This document shows positions 52,151 to 63,508 of a stretch of 64,000 bases of DNA, piece after piece. The position numbers were made by a program, and so were the translations under genes. The notes under the pieces were generated by a model, which searched no databases, was not told the DNA's origin, and saw only the letters and a program-made list of their open reading frames with translations. This DNA comes from Enchytraeus crypticus (Eukaryota > Annelida > Clitellata > Enchytraeida > Enchytraeidae), in assembly GCA_905160935.1 (NCBI GenBank), contig CAJHZI010000825.1, positions 2,501-66,500 of the forward strand, written 5' to 3'. Each line of letters starts with the position of its first letter. Position 1 is the stretch's first letter.

Positions 52151-52329
52151 GATATAAACTAAAAATTAGAGATTAGTAACTAATATAAGACAATTATTCA
52201 ATAAAGAGACAGTATCGTCATGTATGTGTGGGTGTGAATGATTTTAAAAGAATATGGGAATGTTAGATAATGGTCTCGTGCTTTAAAGTATAGAATTAAA
52301 CAAGAATTAACCTATTTTCCTATCTCCCC

Positions 52330-52730
52330 ATTCCTGAAGACTAATTATAAAGCAGATGGCAAGACTATAGCTGGAAGACCTAAAAGAAGATGAAAGGACT
52401 GCCTCGAAGAAGATTTGAAGGCTGCTGGAGTTAGCATTTTTGGAAGAACAGAAGGAAGAAAAAGAATGAACATTGAGGAAATGCAAAGAATAGAGTTTTT
52501 TTGAGGAACATCATATAGTAATCTTTGGCTGGAACCAACCCCAGGATGATCTGATGACATGACATGACATGTGAAAGCAGCTAAGATTGTAAAAATTATT
52601 TCTTCACACGTGTTGCAGATTTTAAAGACGCATTTGATAGAATAGACTGTCTATAAAGATGACAAAGATTTAGTATAAATATTTGTGTATAATTTGTTTA
52701 AATTTGTGTATAATATTGTACACTTTATGT
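52330..52730 (+). mobile_element. Fragments of LINE 3' region
   Basis: 52360-52560 encodes a degraded C-terminal block (KDCLEEDLKAAGVS) and ends in a (GACAT)n tail. 52617-52650 is an RT motif-A remnant (DFKDAFDRIDCL). Both are non-functional. Confidence 0.5.
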
Positions 52731-52732
52731 AG

Positions 52733-52985
52733 CAATACACAACAAAAGATGACGTTCAGAAGTACATAGTAGTTTTATGCTTGAGGAGAAAGCCGTTGTA
52801 TTACATAGTAAACCTGTTGATACCGATCTTCTTAAAGTCTCTCCTGTCATTCCTCGTGCTGCTAATGCCTCACGAGTGTGAAGAGAAGATAACTTATCAG
52901 ATAACACTCATCATGGCTTTGATCGTCGATCTTCTCACCATACTGAATATCACACCCAGGTCGTCTGACTACATCTCTTTACTAG
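52733..52985 (+). CDS. Ion-channel exon 11: pre-TM1, TM1 and TM2
   Basis: Acceptor TTATGTAG, donor GTAGGT; enters in phase 0 and leaves in phase 1. LRRKPLYYIVNLLIP is the conserved entry to TM1. CEEKITYQITLIMALIVDLL is TM2, with the E-K pair at -1'/0' expected for a cation-selective channel. Position 9' is Met instead of the usual Leu, and 14' is Asp. The pre-TM1 segment (QYTTKDDVQK) lacks the paired cysteines of acetylcholine-receptor alpha subunits, so the ligand is open. A partial copy lies at 28550. Confidence 0.85.
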
Positions 52986-53068
52986 GTAGGTAAGCTGAAA
53001 TCAGCTCCGTACAATATTGTATTCAATTTAATGATATTATATTTTACTAAGACCACTAGAATGTTACG

Positions 53069-53070
<2 letters not shown>

Positions 53071-53131
<61 letters not shown>

Positions 53132-53132
53132 G
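53071..53132. repeat. (TA)n microsatellite
   Basis: Near-pure TA run in the last intron. Confidence 0.9.
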
Positions 53133-53849
53133 ACTATATATTTATAGTGTACCTACTACAACTAAGTAATTTTTATTGTTATTGTTTGTGTTGTTGGTGT
53201 TGCATTTTTTATTATGATACTTTTATTATTGTTATTATTAGCTGCTGCTTTTGTGGAATTATTTTATTATCTACGGATAATCATAAAATTTCAAATCTAA
53301 GAAATCTACAAGTCAGGGCTTATTAAATAACTCATTCGTCTACATATAGCTTCACAATATATTTGGAGGAAGTTTTAAAAATTTATACTCAGGCATCTGC
53401 TGAATTGAATTACGATACTCATTACAACTACTGGATCTGATTTAAGAATTGCTATTGTTCTCAGCGTTAATACATGCTGATTGCAGGATATTGAAACACA
53501 TGTATATGAATCAAATATCAATTTGTAATTTATATATGCGTAAATGGTGTAGCCATGTAAAAGCCTTGTTCTTAAAATCCTTGTTCTTGTAATCTTTGCC
53601 TGGTTCCTGTGACCCGCGTTATTGTTAACCAAATATTAATTTGTCGTATTCTAGTAGTCCAACAATGGTCAAAGCGATATTTAAGTATTTAATATTATTG
53701 TATGAACTAACTAGTCTACGTGCTATCTGTTTGAGTTATATCCAATTTTCTAGTAAAGGCCTTTGTGAACAATCTTTCGCACTTATTAAAATCTCGCATA
53801 GTAAACATATGAATTCGACGCTAATATATATATATATATATAAATATAC

Positions 53850-54732
53850 ATATCTTAGTGCACTGCCTACTGGCAGGTCCATGGTGCATAACGCCTCCAC
53901 TCTTCTCTGTCTTCCGCCTTCCTCTTCATTTCCACATATGAGTGGGTCGTTAAATCATCTAACATACCTAATCTTGCCTGCCCCTGCCTCTTTTTCCTTC
54001 CATTCTACCTTCTATGACCTCTTTTAATAGACCTCCCCCCCTTAGAATGTGTCCTATCCATCTCTTCTTCCTATTTCTTAATACATTTATCAACTGTCTA
54101 TCTGTGCCAACTCTCTCCAGGACTTCCTCATTTGTAACCTTTTGAGTCCAGCTGATCCTCTCCATTCTTCTCCAAATCCACATTTCCAATGCCTCCAGTT
54201 TCCTAATATCTTCCTTCCTTAAGGTCCATGTTTCACATCCATACAATAGCGTGGTCCAAACCGAAGTTTTCACTATCTTTGTCTTTGTGTCTTTCTTTAG
54301 ACTTTTTGTTAATAGTTCTTTTCTACTACCAAAGGTCGCTTTTGATTGTGCAATCCTACTGCGTATTTTCGTCTCACATTTCCCATCATTGGTTATAGTA
54401 TGACCCAAATATTTGAAACTTTTTACCTGTTCCAATTTCGCACCATTTAGTGTGATATTAACTTCATATTTATTATTGGACACTCTCATAACCTTGGTCT
54501 TTTTTACATCAATCTTCATGCCATATCTTAGGGCCGTATCATTCAGCCTATACATTATCTTATGCAATCCAATCTCGCTGCCCGCTGCCATTCCTTGGTC
54601 CACTGCAAATCGTACATCTTGTAACAAATTCCCTCCTACTTTTATTCCTTCTTCCCAGTCTTCCATGACTTCCTCCATCATTGCGTCAGCGATGATGGAG
54701 GAAGCCATGAAGAAATATATTTCAATATGCAT
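53850..54732 (-). mobile_element. LINE 3' part (TA-tailed family), best preserved copy
   Basis: An open minus-strand frame (54732-53968) encodes the RT C-terminal region (GMKIDVKKTKVMRVSNNKYE, SFKYLGHTI) and ends with GHILRGGGLLKEVIEGRMEG and KRGRGR. A shift near 53975 separates it from the final codons. Its 3' end abuts a TA-rich tract at 53825-53850. Confidence 0.8.
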
Positions 54733-54763
54733 ATATATATTAATTAAATATTTATATGCACAG

Positions 54764-55308
54764 GTATATACATGTTGGTGGTTATCATGCTCTCCACAAC
54801 AACTCTTGTTCTCACTGGACTTCTTCAGCGAGTCTACACTCTAGAAGATCGACCAGCACTGAAACTAAAAGAGTTCAAACAGTACGTCATGTGTTTGAAG
54901 AATCTCTCGTTATCTTTCAGAAAAGTAACCGAGACGATGAAAATCGATGACGACCTGACATCGAGCACAAATAAGGCAGCTAGGAGTGCATTGCCAGCAC
55001 TGCCAGTCCTGGAAGAGCTGCCACCAACTGCTTTCATAGGACCTGGAAAAGTCAAGAGCATTAGAAATAGAGGAATAAACTTGACGAAGGCATGGTATAA
55101 AACTATGAACAAGAAAACAGCGAATAAATGGGAGTCGGTGCTGTTCGTCATACAGACACTCGTAGTACTTGGTCTGACAATTGGTTTGTTGGTACTGTGG
55201 AGGTCTCATTCTAATCTGAAGCCTGAACCTCTGGGAGGTTTTGCAGAGATTGAAGATGCTGTTTACTATAAAAGTGACGATTATGCATTACCGTACAGAA
55301 TTCGATGA
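54764..55308 (+). CDS. Ion-channel exon 12: TM3, cytoplasmic loop, TM4 and stop
   Basis: Acceptor TATGCACAG, phase 1. IYMLVVIMLSTTTLVLTGLL is TM3 and ESVLFVIQTLVVLGLTIGLL is TM4, separated by a loop of about 105 residues with an LPALPVLEELPP stretch. The C-terminal tail after TM4 is about 35 residues and tyrosine-rich at the end (YYKSDDYALPYRIR). A single terminal exon completes the fold in the right order. Confidence 0.85.
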
Positions 55309-55997
55309 TATAAGCATTTTATGATGGAATCTTTCGATTGTGAGAATCTTGCTGTATTCTCTATCAATTGCACCTCAAATATTTTAATATTGCTGACTCA
55401 TTTATTTATTATTTAATTTTTATATATCTATTTCTCATTCAGAACTGGTTCATCACTAAGTCTAGTGTGACTGCTGCTTTAGTTGGTCGATCATTTGATG
55501 AACGACGGTGATAATCGATTTCGACGTTTTGAGAGAAGTCTTTCGGCCTTCTAATCTTCACGTTAAACCCGCTAAAATTTCAATTCTCGAATCCTAGGTA
55601 AAGGAAGTTATTATTACCGATATTTATTGGGTATTTATTAACAGTGTTGATTGGGATTGAAAAAAAATCTTAGAATATTTCCTTATAATCACAAAGTTGA
55701 AAATGACACACAATCAATGTGCCGAAATGGAAAAATCACAAATAAAATCAAGGCTACAAATCGATCGTATAAATGTGACCCTTAAGCGATTGCAATTTTC
55801 TAGGCATAATAATTCAATTTGTAATTTATAAAATACTTTTAGTTATATATTTAAGCAAAAATATAAACAGACTAAATAAGTCCATGTTACAGTCTACGAG
55901 TATGCATTATTACGCTGCCACATTTTTTAATCTGACTTGTTCTAATTTAAATATTAGATTTGTGAAATTACTTAATTATATATCAAATAATTTATTA
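55309..55997 (+). other. Presumed 3' untranslated region and flank
   Basis: Noncoding, AT-rich. AATAAA at 55741-55746 is a candidate polyadenylation signal 433 nt after the stop; no better one is nearer. No repeat recognised. Confidence 0.4.
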
Positions 55998-56255
<258 letters not shown>

Positions 56256-56274
56256 ATATACATGTATATCGTTT

Positions 56275-56845
56275 ATTTAAAGAAGTTTCATTATCTTGAT
56301 ACATTAGCATATGTACAGCCCACTTCCTGTTTGAAATACACTGCATTATTCTTATTGTTTCAATATCATCAGCGTCTTTCCTTGAATCCCAGTTTATCTA
56401 CGGTCGCGATTTGAATAAACCTCCAATCCTGTCTGTTCCACACCACATCATCAGTCAATAACATATTTTTCATATCCTTCTTAATCATCTGATCCCATGT
56501 CAGATGTTGTCTACTCCTCTCTAGCTAAACCATAATCTCATCCCTCCAAACTCACTTCACTACTTCATCCTGGAACCTTTCCATTTGTTTTAGAAAATTT
56601 TATAGCTAATTTTTGAGTCTAGGTGGTCATTAATTGAATGCTCTTTCTGATGTTGGTTTGTATATTGTAGCATTGACACCGTTTATATCAGATGTAGTCC
56701 ACGGTTGGTCAATTATTAAACAACCCGGGCATAACACGGGCGATATTCGACTAATTAAGTATAATTGTTACAAAAATTATAATTATTATATAATATATAA
56801 TTAATTAATTATGTATAATTATGCTTAATTATAATGTTATATTTA
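56275..56845. repeat. Repeat block A, first copy
   Basis: Diverged copy of 58860-59440. Includes an RTE-like 3' end in antisense (CACCACATCATCAGTCAATA) also present at 8130 and 59040. Confidence 0.75.
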
Positions 56846-57566
56846 TTTCATTACTGCACCCGGCAGGGCAGGGAAAGAATTGCGAGGGAATTATTATGCT
56901 AGAAAGATATGCAATCAGTTAAGAAAGATATGGAACGATAGGAGAATTCCGAGGAGATCTGGGAGATAGATAGAGCAAGAGATCGAGATGGCAGAGATAT
57001 TACGCAGTATCAGACTCGCACAGATGTTCCATTTTAAACTCTTATTATTATCAAAATTCACATTCAAAGTACGCAAGATTAACGACTTGTCAGTCTCAAC
57101 TAAATTATCGATTAACTTGAACCCCCCAATTAAATGCTCTCTGGTAGCCAGCGTTACCCGCAATCAGTTCAGATGAAAGCCTCGATTACAATAATAACCT
57201 ACATTGCAATGACCTTAAATTAAAGCACAGAATATAAAGCAAAGCCCTACAAATTTGTAACCGAATACCAATACTGAACAAATAATGGAGGTTACCTTAC
57301 GACTCCGTAAGAACTTGACGAGACGAGTTCAAACTTATGAATCTCCCGAGACTGACATATACATGACTGTTCACAACGATTCCTAAAGGATAACTGCCAA
57401 CTCCCAAATCCTAACTCTGTCTCTCCTCAAGGTAATCTAACTATATCAGCCTATCATAACCTCCACGGTTCACTGGTCACACGTGCATCGACAGCTAACT
57501 CACTCACAAGGCTATCCCACTGACCACGGGAGTGTTCATCCGAAAGGAAGAACACTACAAAAATAC
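56846..57566. mobile_element. About 720-bp insertion separating blocks A and B, unclassified
   Basis: In the second copy of the duplication, blocks A and B are contiguous; here they are separated by this higher-GC segment. It carries short stretches such as GCACCCGGCAGGGCAGG. No ORF or terminal repeat recognised. Confidence 0.5.
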
Positions 57567-58560
57567 GATATCGACATTCTTATCTACATCACGCGTCCTA
57601 TTGCCTTTAAAAGTCAAGAAAAGTCGTATAAGCCAGACATCCTTCTGCTAGCTATCAGCACTCAAATAGTCTATCAGTCATACCTACATACAGTGGGGGA
57701 TCCAGGGGGCTAAGAGAGTTATGCCCCTCATCGAAATCTTTGTGCAGTTTTAACTTAAAAATTGTGCACTATTTTAATGAAAAGCAATAAAAATGGCATT
57801 TATCATTGGTCTGTTAGGGTCAAAGGGGGTAACGATCATAGTCAATCATTTAAGACATTCAAAAGCTTAAAAATCGGTTTCACAGGCAGGAGCCAGTAGC
57901 AAAGTCGGTAAGATACTCGACCGCGGATCAGTATGTGCGGGGTTAAAACCCTGGGCTCGCACGTCACTAACATCGCTTTCGAGTGAGGAAGCTGATGTTA
58001 ACCTTGGCTTTCTTTTGCTTTTTACATGATTTTAAAAGGTCGCGAAAAATTTTCAGCCATCGAAAAAATTTCTGGATCTGCCATTGCCTGCGTAATAATG
58101 GTCTATCCGTACAAGTTAATATTTGATATCTGTATGTGTTAGCAATCAATGCAGACCTTTTTCTTTATTTACACGATACATGATTTTACAGTATTCTCCT
58201 AGTCGATCAGGATTTATATTTAATCAGTACTTTATGGTTGATTTTATATAACCAAAAGTCGTCAATTGTAGAAGCCCTTAAAATACATAAATGGAAAAAT
58301 GAGAGATTGACATATGATATGATCTGGGACATAGAGGACTGATAAAAGTCTATTCGTATCCCGACCCTAAAACTGGGACTAAGGAAAGGGAAGAAGAGGA
58401 AGAAGATGCTGATGATGGTGATGATGATGCTGATGATGGTAATGATGCATAAATGCTAATTGCACTAAAGTCAAAGAGGTAACTACATCTAGAAAGATCA
58501 TTCTCTCGTTGTAGTCAGACAACATGGTTTTGAGTTGAAACTACTTAATGTCTTAGTGGC
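57567..58560. repeat. Repeat block B, first copy
   Basis: Matches 59445-60355 over most of its length (for example CTCGTTGTAGTCAGACAACA in both). Contains SINE copy 4 and a sense RTE-like 3' end. Confidence 0.75.
57886..58012 (+). mobile_element. tRNA-derived SINE, copy 4
   Basis: A-box region CCAGTAGCAAAGTCGG and a degraded B box (GGTTAAAACCC), with the common tail. Confidence 0.75.
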
Positions 58561-58624
58561 GTAGGGGAAAGGTCATGAAGTTCTCTCCAGGACTTCCTCA
58601 TTTGTAACCTTTTGGGTCCAGCTA

Positions 58625-58637
58625 ATCCTCTCCATTA

Positions 58638-58676
<39 letters not shown>

Positions 58677-58678
58677 TA

Positions 58679-58726
<48 letters not shown>

Positions 58727-58734
58727 TATATGTA

Positions 58735-58792
<58 letters not shown>

Positions 58793-58858
58793 TGTATACA
58801 TATATATACATGTATATATATATATCTATATATACATATACATGTATATATATATATA
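58625..58858. repeat. (TA)n microsatellite, preceded by a TA-tailed LINE scrap
   Basis: 58580-58635 matches the complement of the LINE family at 54100-54170. Long TA runs follow. Confidence 0.85.
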
Positions 58859-58859
58859 T

Positions 58860-60355
58860 CCTTTAATTTAAGAACTTGCATTATCTTCACACATTATCAA
58901 TGTACAGCCTACTTTCTGTTTGAAACACACATCATTAGACTAATTGTTTCATCATCAGCAGCATCTTCCCTTCCAGCGATTCCCTTGAATCGCTGTTTAT
59001 CTATGGTCGGGATACGAATAAGCCTCTAATCCTGCCTGTTCCACACCATATCATAAGTCAATCCCTTATTTTTCATTTTTCTCATATTCACCTCATTCCA
59101 CTTAAGTTGTTGACCACCTCTCTCTAACCTTAATCATATCCCTCCAAACTCACTCTGCTTCATCATAATTGAACTTTTCTATTCGTTTTATAACATTTTG
59201 TTGCTATTTCTGGAGTCTAGGCGTGCACCATCCCAATGCTCTTTCTGACGTTGGTTTGGATATTGTTGCCTTGACACCGTTTATGTCAGGTGTAGTCCAC
59301 GGTTGGTCTATTATTCAACATTCCGGGATCAACGCACGTGATTTTCGACTAATTAAGCAGAATTCGTAAAAATTGAAATTATTATATAAAATATAATTAA
59401 TTAATTATGTATAATTTAGCATAACTGTAATACAATATTGACGTTTTTATCTTCATCACGCGTCCTATTGCCATTAAAAATCAAGAAAAGTCGTATAAGC
59501 CCCCACATGCTACTGCTAGCTCTCAGTACTCAAATAGTCTATCAACCATACCTGAGTACAGTGGCGGATCCATGGGACCAAGAAGGACTTCTACCAGAGG
59601 TCTGTTAGAGTCTTAGGAGGTGACGATCGTAGTCAATCATTTCAGACATTCAAAAGTTAAGCAATCAGTTACACCGGCTGGAGCCAGTGGTACACTCGAT
59701 AAGATACTTGACCGCGGATCAGTATGTGCGGGTTCATATCCGGGGCTCGTCCGTCACTGACATAGTGAGTGAGGGAACTGACGTTAACATTAGCTTTTTT
59801 AACTTTTACTTTATTTTAAAATGTCGCGTAAAATTTCAGCCCCCGAAAAATGTCTGTATCTGCCATTGCCTGCGTAGTGAGGGTCTCACTGTATAAGCTA
59901 ATAATTTATGTCTGTAGGTGTTAGCAATCGATGCAGACTTTTTTTCTATATTTCCATGATAAATTATTATACAGTATACTCCGAGTCGATCAGGAACTAT
60001 ATTTACTGAGTTCTTTATGATTGACTTTAAATAAACAAAAATCGTCAATTATAGAAGCCCTTAAAAATACATACATGGAAAAATGAGAGATTGACATATG
60101 ATTTGATATGGGACATAGAGGAGTGGTGAAGATCTATTCGTTTCCCGACCCTAGTAAAACTAGGACTAAAGAAAGGGAAGAAGATGATGATTATGAGGAG
60201 ACGATGATAGTGGTGATTATTCATAAATGATAATAACAGAAAGGTCAAAGAGGTAACCACAGCTAGGTAGATCTTTTCTCGTTGTAGTCAGACAACATGG
60301 TTTTGAGTTGAAACTACTGGAATGTCTAAGTGGCGTTGGGGCCACGTCATGAAGT
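58860..60355. repeat. Repeat blocks A' and B', second copy, contiguous
   Basis: 58860-59440 corresponds to 56275-56845 and 59445-60355 to 57567-58560. No gap between them here. RTE-like ends in opposite orientation lie at the two sides (antisense near 58990-59140, sense near 60090-60200). Confidence 0.75.
59676..59805 (+). mobile_element. tRNA-derived SINE, copy 5
   Basis: Part of block B'. The A box is degraded (CCAGTGGTACACTCGATAAG), B box GGTTCATATCC, tail present. Confidence 0.75.
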
Positions 60356-61200
60356 TTTAAATTGCAGATTCTGAGATTAACTGAATCATCGTGGATTTGA
60401 TTCACAGCGGCGCTGATCTGAGAGTAAAATCTCGGACATTCGTTGTACTGGTTATACGCTAATTGGTCTAAATTGTAAACATGTGGTATTAAAAGCGAGA
60501 GATATCAAAGCAGTTGATCGTTTCACTATAATGCGTGTTTTTTTCAACTCATTGTGATTGACAGAAGTTCAACAAGAAACCTCCTAAATAATAAATAATG
60601 AAAACAATAAAAAATAGTAATAAATAGTAGATCCAACGGTTTAAACATTTGGTATTAAAAAGTGATAGATATCGACACAGTTGATCATTTCACTGGAGTG
60701 AATGTTTTCCTAATTGACTCACCCTCGCCTAGTATCATCATCAAAGTATCTCAAAATAAACTTACGTGTGAAAACGTTCTCCCTTCACGTAACCACATAG
60801 ACACAGTCCTCGCCTTTCACCTAATGTGTGTATATTGGCGCCTCACCTCAACCCCACGTTCGTGCAAATAAAAATGATCATAACACCAAACCGCTAATTA
60901 ATTGATTTGTTTAATTAGCATCGTTAATTAATTTGAAACATTGCGACTCGCTGTAAACTTGCGGTCAAGTTTTCGTGACTGGAAGACACTTTTCGCTGAG
61001 TCGAGTCGAACGCTCTTCATGTAAATTGAATATTTCGTTTGCTACATTTGCGTAATAATTGAAAATTCACTAACTAATCAAGCAAGCGTTAAGGGTAGTC
61101 TCAAGTTGAACATGATGACCTGTTTCTTGCTAGAGGGTATGCAGAGTTTGGATTAACAAAACGATTCTCTTCAAATTCAGAGTTATTATTTAAGATGTGT
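60356..61200. other. Noncoding flank, no gene seen
   Basis: No supported ORF, RNA gene or repeat. The frame at 60662-60871 has no domain signature. Confidence 0.5.
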
Positions 61201-61204
61201 ACGA

Positions 61205-61322
61205 TATATATATATATATATATATACATATCTATATATATATATATATATATTTATTTATTTATTTATATCGTACATATAAGTGTATCGTATATCCATA
61301 TCGTATCTATAAGTGTACGATG

Positions 61323-61365
<43 letters not shown>

Positions 61366-61376
61366 TAGTCATATAG

Positions 61377-61415
<39 letters not shown>

Positions 61416-61429
61416 TATCTTAGTCATAT

Positions 61430-61478
<49 letters not shown>

Positions 61479-61523
61479 TGTCTATATATATATAAACAAC
61501 AAGTATATTTACATGTACTAGTA

Positions 61524-61610
<87 letters not shown>
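61205..61610. repeat. (TA)n microsatellite cluster with a small duplication
   Basis: Several TA runs. TCTTAGTCATATAGATATAT occurs twice (about 61362 and 61418) within them. Confidence 0.9.
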
Positions 61611-62810
61611 GTCAGGGATTGGGATTTGGATATCGATACAGCATTAGCATGTATTATTTATCAAATGTATTGTGACTTATTGTTACATGTATATTGTACT
61701 TTGGTACGCTACTGTAACTTCGGTCGATTGCTGATTGCTGACATGCTCGAATAATCATATTCTCAATGCATTCACTTACTGTGGTCTAATCTTATGTAGT
61801 TCTCTCTATTGCTTCGCTTAATATCTCTTTACATGACTGCTTGATATTACTAGCAGTGACCGTCTGGCCGTCTGGCTTTTACTCACTGTTTTTATCATTC
61901 CATGCGCCTGCGTACAATTCAGGTGAATGCAGAAATAATAAGTTCGGACACTTGCAGTCCAGCTTATGTTTAAGCAACATCCAAAGTTGACCCTTATTTT
62001 AAATTAAGTTAACATGGGAACGGAATTTTAATATAATGTTAAATCTATTTAATAAATAATAAATAGCTGGATTGTAAGGCATAGACCTGAATTGTGAAAG
62101 GCACTCCTTAAAATAATATTTAGAAGTTTATAAATGATGTAGGCCTATTTGTGTTAGTAGTATCTCTTAAAGGAAGAGTGTTCGGAAACACTTGAGGTGT
62201 AATAGATCTGCAGGTCACGACGGTTCTGAGGCTATTGGTGTTCCCAATGTAGTAATTAGTTATAGCAAGAACCGTGCGTCGCATTTCTTTGTACAAGTAC
62301 TTCTAAAGAGTTGAATAATTAGAAGCAGTGTAGTAGTATGGTTTAAAATAGGTCTATGGGAATATTATGTAAAACTTAGACGGAGTAGTTTGGGGATATA
62401 TTAGGATTTTTACAGTGCCTTTGACAAGACAGTGCTCTCTGTGAAAATTAACTCTGACAAGAGTGTTAGAATGCTTAGAGTAATTCTAGTTATCAATTAA
62501 CGAAATTAATTCCTTGTTTTATTATTATTATTATTATTCTTATTCTTATTATTGTTCACCGTTTGCTTGTTTGTTTATTGCATTACACTTGTTGCACTAT
62601 TTTGTTTTAATTAAAATATAAACATTTGAATTCACTTTCAAATGTAAAGCTAATGCGTTGTTATTAATTGGATAGACATAAACACTAAACTTGATTTTAG
62701 ATTCTTTAAATAATTCTCTTTGATCTGAATGATTTTGAACCTGGTCCGAGATATTTTACTACAGAAAATAATCTCGTATGTCAGTTAGGAGACACGTATC
62801 CCTTACTCTG

Positions 62811-62853
<43 letters not shown>

Positions 62854-63184
62854 GTATATATATACAACTACAAGTATATATGTATATACATCCATGTTGT
62901 GTTCGGGAGGAATAGACCAACCACGAACTGCACGTGTCGCAAAAATCAACAGAGCACTAAGATCCAGAATGATGACAGAAAGGGCATTCTATTGATGAGG
63001 GCCTAGATTCCAGAAATAGGTACACAATTTTCTAAATCTCGACCCTTAACTGGGATTCAAGGGAAGAAGATATATTGCCTTAGATGTCATGCAATTAATA
63101 TGCTACTATTATATCAATGTGAATATAATGTAGGTTTCCCGATTACCTTAGATTACAAGCTTGATTAGAAAGAAAAAAATCAAC
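61611..63184. other. Noncoding flank, no gene seen
   Basis: Contains a short (TTA)n run at 62515-62550, a TA tract at 62813-62851 and a probable RTE-like 3' scrap near 62990-63075 (sequence like the GGGATTCAAGGGAAGAAGAT tail of other copies). Confidence 0.5.
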
Positions 63185-63351
63185 CTGTAGCGTTTTGAAT
63201 AAGCAAGCACTTCATTAAATGCATCAATCATGCTGATGACAAGTTTCGCCTCTGAGATTTCACTCTCTACACTCGCTTTAATGTGTCTGCTCGTCGGTGT
63301 TTCAGCAACTGCCGACAGCGCGATACTTTGTAGGTCCTTCACTTTCTTATA
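63185..63351 (-). CDS. Candidate internal exon of an unidentified gene
   Basis: Minus-strand segment bounded by TGTGACACAG (acceptor) and CTACAG/GTTGAT (donor). It is open across 167 nt and encodes a helical, polar stretch (KDLQSIALSAVAETPTSRH, then SEISEAKLVISMIDAFNEVL). Its base composition is less AT-rich than the flanks. A SINE lies just upstream on the same strand. No family recognised and no partner exon found. Confidence 0.35.
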
Positions 63352-63369
63352 CTGTGTCACATCGAGTAG

Positions 63370-63508
63370 ACGTAAAAGCTGATAAAGCTAAAGTTAACGT
63401 CAGTTTCCTCAATCGAAAGCAATATCAGTGACGGGCGAGCCCAGGATTTGAACCCCGCACATAGTGATCCGCGATCGAGTACCTTACCGACATCTCCACT
63501 GGCTCCAA
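63370..63508 (-). mobile_element. tRNA-derived SINE, copy 6
   Basis: Complement of the family consensus: CCACTGGCTCC at the right end, GGATTTGAACCCC as B-box complement, and the AGCTAAAGTTAACGTCAG tail on the left. Confidence 0.8.

Larger units (their letters stand above)
6843..55308 (+). other. Gene span: LDLa-repeat pentameric ligand-gated ion channel subunit (12 exons identified, 5' end missing)
   Basis: Exons: 6843-6965, 13789-13911, 17916-18035, 20178-20303, 21474-21596, 26330-26476 (LDLa 1-6); 27310-27446, 28726-28770, 30890-30986, 31815-32089, 52733-52985, 54764-55308 (channel). All six LDLa exons have phase-1 borders. The later junctions are phase 1, 0, 0, 1, 0 and 1 and all match. 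The total is 2,114 nt, or 703 codons plus stop after the incomplete first codon, with no internal stop. The predicted product is a secreted-N-terminus membrane protein: LDLa array, agonist-binding-type extracellular domain with Cys-loop, TM1-TM2, TM3, cytoplasmic loop, TM4. No first exon with a signal peptide was recognised; it may lie left of the window. A Polinton sits in the 32090-52732 intron. Fusion of the two halves is inferred from order, strand and phase, not from transcript data. Confidence 0.8.

Noticed and set aside
54413..54844. Plus-strand frame over the LINE at 53850-54732
   Set aside because: Antisense shadow of the LINE protein running into exon 12.
58639..59029. Open frames rich in YIYI and LYIH at this and other TA tracts (also 26015-26300, 32397-32740, 56030-56263, 61524-61754)
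   Set aside because: Translations of TA and GA microsatellites with no domain outside the repeat.
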